From Dryocola sp051297175 (GTDB lineage Bacteria > Pseudomonadota > Gammaproteobacteria > Enterobacterales > Enterobacteriaceae), in contig NZ_JBINNY010000001.1 of assembly GCF_051297175.1 (NCBI RefSeq), positions 1,674,001 to 1,738,000 of the forward strand: a DNA stretch of 64,000 nucleotides. Reading direction: 5' to 3'. The first letter of the stretch is position 1; the number at the start of each line of letters is the position of its first letter. Of the stretch, positions 43,109 to 53,700 are shown piece by piece. Made by a program: the position numbers and the translations under genes. Below the pieces are notes generated by a model. It was not told where the DNA came from. It saw nothing but the letters and a program-made list of their open reading frames with translations, and ran no database searches.

Positions 43109-46100
43109 TGTACTTCTTCCTCGCGCTTGCCGAAGCGGCCGCGGGCGTAGTGCGACAGGCGGTCAAACAGCAGGTAGATAACCGGCGTGGTGAACAGCGT
43201 TAAGACCTGGCTGACCATCAGCCCACCGACCATGCCGATGCCCAGCGGACGGCGCAGCTCGGCGCCCACGCCGGTGGATAACATCAGCGGCAGCGCGCCG
43301 AGCAGGGCGGCAAGCGTGGTCATCAGGATCGGGCGGAAGCGCAGCAGGCAGGCCTGGTAAATCGCCTCATACGGCGACATGCCCTGTTCGCGTTCGGCGG
43401 CGAGCGCGAAGTCGATCATCATGATGGCGTTTTTCTTCACGATGCCGATGAGCAGAATAATGCCGATGATGGCGATCACGTCCAGCTCCGCCCCGGCGAG
43501 CATAAGCGCCAGCAGCGCGCCAACGCCCGCTGTGGGCAGCGTTGAAAGGATGGTAATCGGGTGGATAAAGCTTTCGTACAGCACGCCGAGCACGATGTAC
43601 ATCGCCACCACCGAGGCGATAATCAGCCAGATGGTGCTGCCGAGCGCGGCCTGGAAGGCGAGGGTGCTGCCCTGGAACTGGGTGGTGATGTCCGACGGCA
43701 GCGACAGCGCATTTTCCGCAGCGGTAATCGACTGCACCGCCTCGCCCAGCGAGTAGTCGTCCGGGACGTTAAACGAGATGGTGGTCGACGGGAACTGGTC
43801 GAGATGGTTCACCGACAGCGGCGCGAAGCGCTGTTCGACTTTGGCAATCGCGCCGAGCGGCACGGTGCCGCCGTCGGTTGAGGCGAGGCGAATATTGTCC
43901 AGCGCGCTTAGGCCCGGCGTGGTGCTGGTATCGTGTTCAAGCACTACGCGATACTGGTTTGCCTGGGTGTAAATAGTCGAAATCAGACGCTGGCCGAAGG
44001 CGTTATACAGCGCGTTATCCACGTCGGACATGGAGATGCCGAGGCGGCTGGCGCTGGCGCGTTCGACGTTGACATAGGCGACCAGGCCCAGGTCCTGCCA
44101 GTCGCTGCTGACGTCTGCCAGCTGCGGCAGGGTTTGCAGCTTGTCCATCAGCTGCGGCACCCAGGTGCTCAGCTCGTCAAGCGAGGTGGCCTGTAGGGTG
44201 AACTGATACTGCGTGCGGCTGACGGTGGTATCAATGGTTAAATCCTGAATCGGCTGGAGGTAAAGCTGCACGCCGGGCACGTTCGCCACGTCGGTTTGCA
44301 GGCGTTCGATAACGGCCTTAATGCGGTCGTCGCGGTCGCTCAGCGGCTTAAGGTTTATCTGCAGGCGGGCGCTGTTCAGCGCCGGGTTGGTGCCGTCTAC
44401 GCCTACGAACGACGTCAGGCTTTCTACCGCCGGGTCTTTCAGAATCACGTCGGCGACCTGCCGCTGGCGCTGGGCCATGCTGGCAAATGACACGGACTGC
44501 GGCGCCTGAAGCGTGCCCTGAATAATGCCGTTGTCCTGTATCGGGAAGAAGCCTTTGGGAATGAAAATCCACAGCACGACGGTCAGCGCCAGGGTGCCGA
44601 ACGCGACGCCTAAGGTTAGCCACGGGTGATTAAGCACTTTTTTTAGCATGCGCCCGTAGGCGGCGATAACCCGCTCGAAGAAGCGTTCGCTCGCCCGCGA
44701 GAAGCGGTTCTGTTTGCGTAACGACTCGTGGCTTAGCATGCGCGCGCACATCATCGGCGTCAGCGTCAGGGAAACGATGGCGGAAATCAGGATCGCTATG
44801 GCGAGCGTGACGGCAAACTCGCGGAACAGGCGGCCCACGATATCGCCCATAAACAGCAGCGGGATCAGCACCGCGATAAGCGACAGGGTCAGTGAGATGA
44901 TGGTAAAGCCGATTTCGCCCGCGCCCTTAAGCGCCGCGGCCAGCGGCTTTTCGCCCTTTTCGATATAGCGCGAGATGTTTTCGATAACCACGATCGCGTC
45001 GTCCACCACGAAGCCGGTGGCGATGGTCAGCGCCATCAGCGTCAGGTTGTTGATCGAAAAATCGAGGAACACCATCACCGCAAAGGTGCCGACCAGCGAG
45101 AGCGGTACGGCGACGGCGGGGATAATGGTCGCCGGGACGTTGCGCAGGAAGACGTAAATAATCATCACCACCAGCGCGATGGCGAGCATCAGCTCGAACT
45201 GGGTGTCGGTGACCGAGGCGCGAATGTTGGTGGTGCGGTCGCTCAGCAGCTTTACCTCAACCGATTTCGGCAGGCTGGCGGTGAGCGTGGGGAGCATTTG
45301 GCGAATGCTGTCGGCGGTGTCGATGATGTTTGCGCCCGGCTGGCGCTGCACGTTCATCACAATCGCCTGCTGCCTGTTGGCCCACGCGCCGAGCCAGGCG
45401 TTTTCCGCACCTTGTTCAACCGTTGCCACGTCGCCCAGGCGCACGGGCGCGCCGTCCTTATAGGCGATAATCAGGCGGCGATATTCTTCCGCCGACTGCA
45501 TCTGGTCGTTGGCGGAAAGCGTGACGGCGCGCTCCGGGCCATCAAGGCTGCCTTTCGCAGAGTTGACGTTGGCGCTGGTGATGGCGGTGCGCACCGTTTC
45601 GCTGGTCAGGCCCAGGGCGGCAATGGCCGGGGCGTTAAGCTTGACGCGCACCGCAGGGCGCTGCCCGCCCGCAAGCGTTACCAGCCCGACGCCGGAAACC
45701 TGGGAGATTTTCTGCGCCACGCGCGTTTCCACCATATCTTCGACCTGGGTCATCGGGATGGCGGTGGAGGTGACCGCGAGGGTCATAATCGGCGGATCCG
45801 CCGGATTCACCTTGCTGTAAACCGGCGGATTAGGCAGGTCGGACGGCAGCAGGTTAGTGGCGGCATTGATTGCCGCCTGCACCTCCTGCTCGGCGACGTC
45901 CAGCGGCAGGGTAAGCTGGAACTGTAGCGTGACGACGGAAGCGCCGCCCGCGCTCTGCGAGGACATCTGCTTGAGGCCCGACATCTGCCCGAACTGGCGT
46001 TCCAGCGGGGCGGTGATTGCCGAGGTCACGACGTCCGGGCTTGCGCCGGGGTAGAGCGTCACCACCTGAATCGTCGGGTAGTCTACTTCCGGGAGCGCGG

Positions 46101-46230
46101 ATACCGGCAGGAAGCGGTAGCCGATAATCCCCGCCAGCAGGATAGCCAGCATCAGCAGCGTCGTGGCAACCGGGCGGAGAATAAACAGGCGGGACGGCCC
46201 GCCGGTGGCGCTGGGAGGCAAGACCTGCAT
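43105..46230 (-). CDS. mdtB: RND multidrug efflux subunit MdtB
   Basis: The 1041-aa RND subunit (E. coli 1040) has LFILRPVATTLLMLAILLAG in TM1, TIATGFVVDDAIVVIENISRY in TM4 and GIVKKNAIMMIDFAL in the second half. It works with MdtC as B2C trimer with adaptor MdtA and TolC. It overlaps mdtC by 4 bp, and its start ATG shares a base with the end of mdtA. Confidence 0.97.
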   Translation of the reverse strand: MQVLPPSATGGPSRLFILRPVATTLLMLAILLAGIIGYRFLPVSALPEVDYPTIQVVTLYPGASPDVVTSAITAPLERQFGQMSGLKQMSSQSAGGASVVTLQFQLTLPLDVAEQEVQAAINAATNLLPSDLPNPPVYSKVNPADPPIMTLAVTSTAIPMTQVEDMVETRVAQKISQVSGVGLVTLAGGQRPAVRVKLNAPAIAALGLTSETVRTAITSANVNSAKGSLDGPERAVTLSANDQMQSAEEYRRLIIAYKDGAPVRLGDVATVEQGAENAWLGAWANRQQAIVMNVQRQPGANIIDTADSIRQMLPTLTASLPKSVEVKLLSDRTTNIRASVTDTQFELMLAIALVVMIIYVFLRNVPATIIPAVAVPLSLVGTFAVMVFLDFSINNLTLMALTIATGFVVDDAIVVIENISRYIEKGEKPLAAALKGAGEIGFTIISLTLSLIAVLIPLLFMGDIVGRLFREFAVTLAIAILISAIVSLTLTPMMCARMLSHESLRKQNRFSRASERFFERVIAAYGRMLKKVLNHPWLTLGVAFGTLALTVVLWIFIPKGFFPIQDNGIIQGTLQAPQSVSFASMAQRQRQVADVILKDPAVESLTSFVGVDGTNPALNSARLQINLKPLSDRDDRIKAVIERLQTDVANVPGVQLYLQPIQDLTIDTTVSRTQYQFTLQATSLDELSTWVPQLMDKLQTLPQLADVSSDWQDLGLVAYVNVERASASRLGISMSDVDNALYNAFGQRLISTIYTQANQYRVVLEHDTSTTPGLSALDNIRLASTDGGTVPLGAIAKVEQRFAPLSVNHLDQFPSTTISFNVPDDYSLGEAVQSITAAENALSLPSDITTQFQGSTLAFQAALGSTIWLIIASVVAMYIVLGVLYESFIHPITILSTLPTAGVGALLALMLAGAELDVIAIIGIILLIGIVKKNAIMMIDFALAAEREQGMSPYEAIYQACLLRFRPILMTTLAALLGALPLMLSTGVGAELRRPLGIGMVGGLMVSQVLTLFTTPVIYLLFDRLSHYARGRFGKREEEVQ

Positions 46231-47477
46231 CAGGATTTCGCTCCGCTACGGCGGTGGGCAGGCTTCTCGTCGGCTTTCTCTTCTGGCGCGCTGGCGGCGG
46301 CGGTCTGCGCTTCCACCACTTCAACCTTCGCGCCTTCGGTCAGGCGGTCGATGCCGTCGGTAACCACGCGGTCGCCCGCCGAAAGCCCGGCGGTAATCAC
46401 CACTTTTTGGCTGTCCTGAATGCCGGTGGTTACCAGGTGCTTGCTGACTTTGCTCTCGGCGTTCAGCACCCAGACGAAGCTGCCCTCGTTGCCCATTTGC
46501 AGGGCGGCGGTCGGGATGACCACGGCGTTTTGCTGGGTGTCGACCAGCATGCGCGCGTTGACGAACTGGTTGGGGAACAGCGCGTCGTCTTCGTTATTAA
46601 AGCGCGCCTTGAGCCTGATGGTGCCGGTGGTGGCATCAATCTGATTATCGAGGCTCAGCAGGCTGCCGGTGCTGAGCTTCTGCTTATTGGTGCGGTCCCA
46701 CGCCTCGACGCTCAGCGCGTTGCCCGCCTTTTGCGCCTTCACCACGGTGGCGATTTCGCTTTCCGGCAGCGTGAAGATTAAATCTATGGGATGGGTTTGG
46801 GTCAGCACCACGATACCGGTGGTGTCGCCGCTGGATATTTGGTTGCCGACGTCGACCTGCTTGAGGCCCACGCGCCCGTCGATAGGCGCGGTGATGCGGC
46901 TCCAGTCGAGCTGAAGCTGCGCGCTGGCAACGGACGCCTCGTCCGCTTTGACCGTACCGGCGGATTCGTTAACCAGCGCCTGCTGGGCGTCCATTTCCTG
47001 GCGGGAAACGAGGTTGGTTTTCACCAGCTGCTGATAGCGCGCAAGGTCCCGGCGGGCGTTTGCGAGGGTGGCCTGGTCTTTGGCAAGCTGCCCCTGCGCC
47101 TGGGCCAGCGCAACCTTGAACTGGCTCGGATCGATTTCGGCCAGCAGATCGCCCGCTTTAACCTGTTGACCTTCCTGGAAATGAATGGCTAACAGCTGGC
47201 CGTCAACGCGACTGCGAACCGTGACGGTGTTCGCTGCGGTAATCGTCCCCAACCCGGTGAGATAACGTGGTACGGATTCGCTGGTTGCCGTAGCCGCCTG
47301 AACCGGCGCAAGGGCACCGCCGCGCATGCCGTGACGGCCTCCCGCCGGCGGCTGCTGGGCGGATTTCTGCGTTTCCTGACCGCCGGTGGCGCTGCTGCGC
47401 CAAAAATAGACGGCGGCCACGGCAACGATAGCGACCCCGGCAATCCACAGCCAGCGGGGAGTGTGCGAACCTTTCAT
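46230..47477 (-). CDS. mdtA: Efflux periplasmic adaptor MdtA
   Basis: The 415-aa membrane fusion protein has an N-terminal anchor (LWIAGVAIVAVAAVYFW), barrel/lipoyl parts (RVDGQLLAIHFQEGQQVKAGDLLAEIDPSQF) and an alpha-helical hairpin (QGQLAKDQATLANARRDLARY). I start at ATG 47477, giving MKGSHTPRW and exactly the E. coli length; the frame is open 51 codons further but has no counterpart. It is first in mdtABC. A BaeR-box-like TTCTTCCATATTTCC lies about 85-100 bp upstream. Confidence 0.96.
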   Translation of the reverse strand: MKGSHTPRWLWIAGVAIVAVAAVYFWRSSATGGQETQKSAQQPPAGGRHGMRGGALAPVQAATATSESVPRYLTGLGTITAANTVTVRSRVDGQLLAIHFQEGQQVKAGDLLAEIDPSQFKVALAQAQGQLAKDQATLANARRDLARYQQLVKTNLVSRQEMDAQQALVNESAGTVKADEASVASAQLQLDWSRITAPIDGRVGLKQVDVGNQISSGDTTGIVVLTQTHPIDLIFTLPESEIATVVKAQKAGNALSVEAWDRTNKQKLSTGSLLSLDNQIDATTGTIRLKARFNNEDDALFPNQFVNARMLVDTQQNAVVIPTAALQMGNEGSFVWVLNAESKVSKHLVTTGIQDSQKVVITAGLSAGDRVVTDGIDRLTEGAKVEVVEAQTAAASAPEEKADEKPAHRRSGAKS

Positions 47478-47560
47478 ATGTTTACGTCTTCTCTTCCTGA
47501 AACGATTTAACGCTAATGATACTAGTGTAGTGACTGCCGGGCGCTGAAAAATGAAGGAAA

Positions 47561-47575
47561 TATGGAAGAACGTAT
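47561..47575 (-). promoter_or_regulatory. Possible BaeR box upstream of mdtA
   Basis: On the minus strand TTCTTCCATATTTCC partly resembles the BaeR box (TTTTTCTCCATNATTGGC). The match is imperfect, and the position roughly 85-100 bp before mdtA is plausible. Confidence 0.3.
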
Positions 47576-47655
47576 GGATAAATCCGATACCGCGCTTTTC
47601 TTCGAGACGCCTCGCAGGACTGACCTCCAACGATGGCTAACGGTAAAATCTGCTC

Positions 47656-47696
47656 ATAAACTATAGCTTATAACTGGAATATAAATTATAGTTTAT
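47656..47696 (+). promoter_or_regulatory. Probable HigA operator
   Basis: ATAAACTATA (47656-47665) and TATAGTTTAT (47687-47696) form a perfect 10-bp inverted repeat with a 21-bp spacer that itself contains TTATAA and AATATAAATTATAG. It ends just before the toxin ribosome site AAGGAG, as expected for autorepression by the antitoxin. Confidence 0.65.
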
Positions 47697-47709
47697 AAGG
47701 AGAGTGGGT

Positions 47710-48072
47710 ATGACATGGACGGTAATCACTACACCACGTTTTGATGAGTGGTATCACGAGCAAAATGAAGCGCTTCAGGATCGCGTCCTACATTCGCTGG
47801 GGTGTTTACAATTTCTGGGACCGCTGCTGTCTCGCCCTTATGCCGATTCGGTGAAAGGATCGCGATTCAGCAATATGAAAGAGCTCCGGGTGCAGTACTG
47901 CGGTAGGCCTCTGCGTGTTTTTTACGCTTTTGATTTTGCGCGCCAGGCCATCTTGCTCTGTGCCGGAGACAAGTCAAATGATAAGCGCTTCTACGAAACG
48001 ATGATTGCGGTTGCCGATAGCGAATTTGCTAAATGGTTGGAACTACGAGAGGAACAAAATGAAAAACTATAA
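47710..48072 (+). CDS. HigB/RelE-superfamily toxin (Gp49-like)
   Basis: The 120-aa protein begins MTWTVITTPRFDEWYHEQ and carries the Gp49/HigB-like pattern FLGPLLSRPYADSVKGSRFSNMKELRVQ, then RVFYAFDFARQAILLCAGDK. Such toxins are ribosome-dependent mRNA endonucleases. ATG 47710 is chosen over GTG 47704 because AGGAG (47698-47702) is at proper spacing. It overlaps the antitoxin gene by 14 bp; toxin-first order is typical of HigBA. Confidence 0.85.
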   Translation: MTWTVITTPRFDEWYHEQNEALQDRVLHSLGCLQFLGPLLSRPYADSVKGSRFSNMKELRVQYCGRPLRVFYAFDFARQAILLCAGDKSNDKRFYETMIAVADSEFAKWLELREEQNEKL

Positions 48073-48364
48073 AACGCTGGAAGAAATGCTCGCCCAGCTG
48101 CCGCCGGAGCGGCAAAAGCGCGTTGCTGAGGGCACCCAGGAGCTGATTCTGGAAAGCTGCCTGCATCTGATTCGTGAAGAGATGGGCTGGTCTCAAAAGC
48201 AGCTGGCGCTGGCGATGGGTATCAGCCAGCCAGCCGTTACCGCCATCGAACAGCGCGGTAACGAAATAAAAATCGGCACCCTGAAACGCTACGTTGAGGC
48301 GCTGGGCGGCACGCTTTCACTGCAAATTGAATTCCCGGAATCCGTGAAGCATTTAGGTGTCTGA
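48059..48364 (+). CDS. HigA-like XRE-family antitoxin
   Basis: The 101-aa protein has an HTH_3/XRE domain at about residues 38-90 (LIREEMGWSQKQLALAMGISQPAVTAIEQRGNEIKIGTLKRYVEALGGTL). It should bind the toxin and repress the palindromic promoter upstream. ATG 48059 follows GAGAGGAACAA inside the end of the toxin gene. It is convergent with yegD, 3 bp between stops. Confidence 0.88.
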   Translation: MKNYKTLEEMLAQLPPERQKRVAEGTQELILESCLHLIREEMGWSQKQLALAMGISQPAVTAIEQRGNEIKIGTLKRYVEALGGTLSLQIEFPESVKHLGV

Positions 48365-48367
48365 GGG

Positions 48368-49726
48368 TTAGCCCCGGAACACCACTTCTGCCCAGCGCGC
48401 AAGGCCTGCGGTAACCGAGCCAAAATCATCGCCGCCCGCAAGCTCAATGCCCGGCAGCTGCTGTGCGAGCGCGTGCTTAATCATCGGCGAACGCGCGCTG
48501 CCGCCGGTGAGATAAATCACGTCCGGCTTCACGTTGCTGTTTTCAAGCGCCAGCGTTACCTGCTCCAGAATGCGCTGCAGCGGCTGGCTGATGGCGCTTT
48601 CCAGATCGGCCTGGGCAATCTCACAGCCCAGATCTTTGGCGATAAACGGCAGCAGGGTGGCAACCTTCGCGCTGTCGGACAGGGCGATTTTGCTCTCTTC
48701 CGCCGCGCGCACCAGGCGATAGCTCAGGCGTTGACGCCAGACTTTTTGCAGCCAGGCAACCTTGTCGGACTCGCGAGCGTCGCGCACCAGTTCATTGAGC
48801 ATTCTGCCGTTGGCGGTGCTGTAGAAGTCGTTCTGCGCGGGCACGTCGTTAATGGCGACGGCGTTCCACCACGGCAGCACCGGCAGGGCAATCCCTTTCT
48901 CGGTCTGCCCGCCCATGCCGAGCAGCGGCGAAAGCTGCTTGAACGCCAGCATAATGTCGAGATCGTTACCGCCCACGCGGCAGCCGCTGTGTCCCAGCAG
49001 GCTGTGCTCGCGGTCGCGGCGCTTGTGCCACTCCGGGCCCATCAGCAGTACCGAACAGTCGGTCGTCCCGCCGCCGATATCCACCACCAGCACCTGTTTT
49101 TCCTGTGTCAGGGAGGCTTCAAAATCCAGCCCCGCCGCCACCGGTTCGAACTGGAACACCACGTCCTGGAACCCGGCACGGTGCGCCGCGCGTTCGAGAA
49201 TGCCCTGCGCCTGCTGGTTGGCCTCATCGCCGCCCAGGCCCTGGAAGTTTATCGGACGGCCAATCACCGCCTGGCTGATAGGCTCGGCGACCTGGCTTTG
49301 CGCCTGGCTGCGGATATGTACCATCATGGCGCAGACCAAATCTTCAAACAGCGCGACCTGCTGCGGCTTGAGGCCGCTTGCGCCGAGGAAGGATTTCGGG
49401 GATTTGACGAAGTAGACTTCCTCCGGGTCCTCCATGTACTGGCGCAGCGAGTTCAGGCCGAACTGCACGCTGCCGGGGAGCACGTCGATATCTTCTTCGC
49501 GGTTAAACGACACGGCGCGGCGCAGCAGTGCCTGGGTTTCGTCGCCGGTGGCCGGAACCTGGTGGTGACGGTAGAGCCACTCGCTGACCGCTTCGCGCGT
49601 TGGGGCGCAGAGCATAGAAGGAAGCAGGGAGGAGCCGTTTTCCATTTCCAGCAGTTTCGGCGCGCCGTCGCGCATCACCGCAACGGAGCAGTTTGCCGTA
49701 CCATAATCAAAGCCAATAAATTGCAT
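48368..49726 (-). CDS. yegD: Hsp70-like chaperone YegD
   Basis: The 452-aa protein is an actin-fold ATPase of the Hsp70 type without the C-terminal substrate-binding domain. Motifs: phosphate 1 FDYGTANCSVAVM at the N-terminus, VVDIGGGTTDCSVLLMG (phosphate 2, about residues 214-230) and LTGGSARSPMIKHAL (adenosine loop). It matches E. coli YegD in length and position; the cellular role is not well defined. Confidence 0.94.
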   Translation of the reverse strand: MQFIGFDYGTANCSVAVMRDGAPKLLEMENGSSLLPSMLCAPTREAVSEWLYRHHQVPATGDETQALLRRAVSFNREEDIDVLPGSVQFGLNSLRQYMEDPEEVYFVKSPKSFLGASGLKPQQVALFEDLVCAMMVHIRSQAQSQVAEPISQAVIGRPINFQGLGGDEANQQAQGILERAAHRAGFQDVVFQFEPVAAGLDFEASLTQEKQVLVVDIGGGTTDCSVLLMGPEWHKRRDREHSLLGHSGCRVGGNDLDIMLAFKQLSPLLGMGGQTEKGIALPVLPWWNAVAINDVPAQNDFYSTANGRMLNELVRDARESDKVAWLQKVWRQRLSYRLVRAAEESKIALSDSAKVATLLPFIAKDLGCEIAQADLESAISQPLQRILEQVTLALENSNVKPDVIYLTGGSARSPMIKHALAQQLPGIELAGGDDFGSVTAGLARWAEVVFRG

Positions 49727-49858
49727 AATATCCCCATGCCGGTGAGAAGGGGGGCGACTTTAGCGGAATGCGCCGCCGCGGGCAACTGAATATCAAAGCA
49801 AGGCAGGAATCGGCATTTGCTATTATGCTAAGCCCATCAAAACCCACGGGAATCGACT

Positions 49859-50716
49859 ATGTTCGCACTTGTTTACCACCCGCCCTATGACTGGCAGTGG
49901 ATGTTCGGCTTTCTCGCCGCCCGTGCGGTTGCGGGCGTTGAAACCGTGTCGCCAACCCGCTACTGCCGAAGCTTTGCCCTGGGCGCGCACCGGGGGCTGG
50001 TCACTCTCGAACCGGATGAGCAAAACCACCGGCTCAACGTGACCCTGACCGACGGGCTGCTGCCCGTTGCGGATGAGGTGTTAATAAGAGTGAGGCAGCT
50101 GCTGGACGTAGACCGCCAGCCGCAGCCGGTGTTGGAAAGCCTGGGCGAGCTGGCGCAGGCGAGGCCGGGCCTGCGGCTGCCGGGCTGCATGGATTCGTTT
50201 GAGCAGGCGATTCGCGCCATTCTCGGGCAGCTGGTGAGCGTGGCGATGGCGGCGAAGCTTGCCGGGAAGGTGGCGCGGGAATTTGGCGAACCGCTGGCGG
50301 GCTTCCCGGAGTGGCAGGTTTTCCCTTCCGCAGGCCGTCTTGCGGCCCTTGCCCCAGAACAGCTTAAGCCGCTTGGCATGCCGCTCAGGCGCGGGGAGGC
50401 GATTATTAACCTGGCGCGACTGGCCGCCGCCGGAGAGTTCCCGTTGACCCTCCCCGAGGACGTTGAACGCGGCGTGAAGCAGCTGATTACGCTGCCGGGG
50501 ATCGGGAGCTGGACGGCGAACTATTACGCCCTGCGCGGCTGGCAGGCAAGCGACGTGTTTTTGCCCGACGATTATCTGATTAAGCAGCGCTTTCCCGGCA
50601 TGACCCCCGCCCAGATCCGCCGCTACGCGGAGCGCTGGCACCCGTGGCGCTCCTACGCGCTGCTGCACATCTGGTACAGCGACGGCTGGGTGCCGGAAAG
50701 CCCCGCGCTTAGTTAA
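49859..50716 (+). CDS. alkA: 3-methyladenine DNA glycosylase II
   Basis: The 285-aa HhH-GPD glycosylase has the AlkA N-terminal domain, the helix-hairpin-helix LPGIGSWTANYYALRG, and the catalytic Asp D238 in FLPDDYLIKQ. It removes alkylated bases from DNA. In E. coli it is Ada-regulated; I did not identify an Ada box. Its last 8 bp overlap the end of dgcE on the opposite strand. Confidence 0.96.
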   Translation: MFALVYHPPYDWQWMFGFLAARAVAGVETVSPTRYCRSFALGAHRGLVTLEPDEQNHRLNVTLTDGLLPVADEVLIRVRQLLDVDRQPQPVLESLGELAQARPGLRLPGCMDSFEQAIRAILGQLVSVAMAAKLAGKVAREFGEPLAGFPEWQVFPSAGRLAALAPEQLKPLGMPLRRGEAIINLARLAAAGEFPLTLPEDVERGVKQLITLPGIGSWTANYYALRGWQASDVFLPDDYLIKQRFPGMTPAQIRRYAERWHPWRSYALLHIWYSDGWVPESPALS

Positions 50717-53700
50717 TGCCGAAGTAGCTGGTGCTCAGCAGCAGGGGCAGCGGCTGCGGAGCGCTGATGTTTTCGCCGTAAATCAAATCAATGCCGATGC
50801 CGGACAGCGTGTCCATGACCATCGGCAGATCCGCAGGCCCGGCCAGCGTTTGCAGCATCAGGCGCTGGGCGTGGCCGTGAATAATGGTCACCATCATTTC
50901 GTCCATCAGGTTGCAGTGCACGTTCTGGATCAGCTGGCTGTCGATAAGGATATAGCTGAAGGTCTGGCGGCTGATGCGGTCGAAAATCTCAAGGTCGCGC
51001 CCAACGTGCGTCAGCACCATCTGGCAGCCCTTTTCGCGCAGGCGTTGCAGGTTGCTGTGCACCTGCTCATCGTCGACGATCAGGGTTTCACTGTTGATTT
51101 GCAGATGCAGCAGGCGCGCGGGTAGCGGGCTACGCGCGAGCATTCCCAGCAGCTCGTCGATAAAGCTCGCGCTGGCAAGCCCGGCGGGGGAGATAGGCAG
51201 CGCGACGCCGAAGCCCTTCTGCGCAACCTGGGTCGCGTATTCGCGGAAGAACTCGCCGAAGACGCGGCGATCCAGCGCGTGCTGCAGCTCGGCTTCGACC
51301 AGCCCGCTGCGCAGGCCGTGCTCTTCCACCACGTCGCCGTCGCTGTTCCAGAACTTGAGCGACAGCAGGTAGAAGCTGGTGGACTCCGGCACGCGCGGCG
51401 GTGCAGCCGCTGCCGCCACCATCAGCATCGCGTTATCGTTGATGATGCGCCACTTTTCCTCTATCGCCAGCTCGTTGCGGTCTTTGTGCATGTAATGCTG
51501 CTGGGCTTCATAAACCGTCACGCGCCCGCGGCCGCTGTTTTTCGAGGCGTAACAGGCGATGTCCGCCTGCGATAGCACCTCGGAGGCCACGCGGTTATTG
51601 GCGTCGATCTGCGTGATCCCGGCGCTGGCCCCGATGCGGTGCAGGCGGCCGTCCCAGATGAAGTGGTAATCGTTGATGGTATCGATGATCCGCCCGGAAA
51701 TGTGGCGCGCGTTTTCCGCCGAGCAGTCCGGCAGCAGCAGGCCGAACTCGTCGCCCCCAAGCCTTGCCAGGAAATCGCCGGTGCGCAGCATGCTCATCAT
51801 CAGCGAGGAAAGCTCGCGCAGCAGCGCGTCGCCCGCCGCGTGGCCTGCGGAATCGTTGACGGCCTTGAACCTGTCGAGGTCGATAAACACCAGCGCGTGG
51901 CGCTGACGGTTTTCGCTCGCGCTTTGCAGCAGGCGCTTCATGTGGTTTTCGAAGCTGACGCGGTTGGCAAGGTGGGTCAGACTGTCGTGCGAGGCGCTGT
52001 AGCTTAGCTGTTTGAGCATTTTGCGCGATTCCGTCACGTCCTGAATCACCAGCACCGAGCCGATGCACTGCCCGTCAAGCGTGGTCAGCGGCGTGATGCT
52101 GTAGTGAATGTCGTGGCTGCCGCCGTTGCGGCAGTGCAGCACCACGTCCTGCTCGATGGCCATCCGCGAGAAGTCGCCGCTGTGAATGTTCTCCATCACC
52201 GGCCCGCCGTCGCCGAAGGTGATGCGCAGAATCGTCAGAATGTGCTGGCCGATCGCCTCGTCCTGCGCCCAACCGCTGAGTTTTTCCGCCACCGGGTTCA
52301 TAAAGGTGACGTTCATGTCGACATCGGTACAGATCACCGCTTCGCCGATGGAGTCGAGCGTGATGTGCAGGCGCTCTTTTTCCTGATACAGCGCTTCGTT
52401 AAGCTGCTTCACCTCGGTCATATCCATGTTGATGCCGAGCAGCCGCTCCACGTCGCCGTTTTTATTCAGCACGCGGTTGGCGAGCGAGCGGATATGGCGA
52501 ATGCCGTCTTTTACCTTGATGCGGTATTCCATCTTGAACGGCAGGCGGGCCTGCAGCGATTCGCGGAGGATTTTTTCGGCCTGCGGCAGGTCTTCAACGA
52601 GTACGCATTCCGCCCACAGCTTATAGGTCGGCTTCATGTGCGGCGCGACTTCGTAGAGATCGAACATGCGCTTGTCCCAGCTGATCACATCGCTCGCCAG
52701 ATCCCATTCCCAGATACCGATGCCCCCGGCTTCGTTAGCCAGCGTAATGCGCTCCATCAGGCGCTTATTGACCCATTCGGTGTGCTTGAGGTCGTTGATG
52801 TCTTCGATTTGGGCGATCAGGTAGAGCGGGGATTTGTCGGTATCGCGCACCACGGAAACCGCCAGCAGCGCCCACACCACTTCGCCCTGGCTGGTGTAGT
52901 AACGTTTTTCCATCGAATAGCTGTTGATGTCGCCCGCAATCAGCATATCGAGCTGTCGCAGGTCCGCGTGCAGGTCTTCGGGGTAGGTAATTTGCTGGAA
53001 GTTCAGCGCGCGCAGCTGGTCTGCGGTGTAGCCGAGGAACTTGCTGAGCGATTTATTTACCTGAATCCACTGGCCTTCAATCGATACCAGCGCCATGCCG
53101 ATGGCGGAATATTCCATCGCGTTGCGAAACCGCGCCTCGCTTTCGGTGATGTGCTTGCGCTCTTCGCGGAAGGAGTACATCACCATGGTCATGACGTTCG
53201 CGGGCAGCAAAATCATCAGGAACGGCAGCCACGGGGCGTTGTCGACCACCGCCGCGTGCGGAGCCATCATCGAAACGCTGTTGGTCGCCATCATCAGCGA
53301 CACCACCATCAGCGTGGCAAGAAAGATGATAAACGCCTCAAGGCGGGGCAGGCGAATCGCGCTCCACATCAGGAAGACGATGATAAACGTAAACGGCCAG
53401 GGCATGAAACGCAGCGCGAAGTAGCTGAGCATCAGCGTGATGATGAAGGTGAGCACCGTTTCGAGCAGCTGCTTCGGGTTGCGGTTGCGCAGGAAATACT
53501 GCGGCTTGATGAGCAGGCCGGTCGGGAGCAGGGCCAGCGCGCCTATGGATTCGGAAAGTACCCAAACCAGGAAATTTTTAAGCACCGTTCCGCCTGCCGG
53601 AGCCGCCAGCCAAATGGCCAGCAAGCCCCCGATAATCGGCGGAATAATCGCGCTGCACACCGCCAGCCGAACCCAGCTGTTGAGATTTTGCAGCGGATTT

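Noticed and set aside
48473..49789. 438-codon rightward frame opposite yegD
   Set aside because: It is a shadow of an intact Hsp70-like gene.
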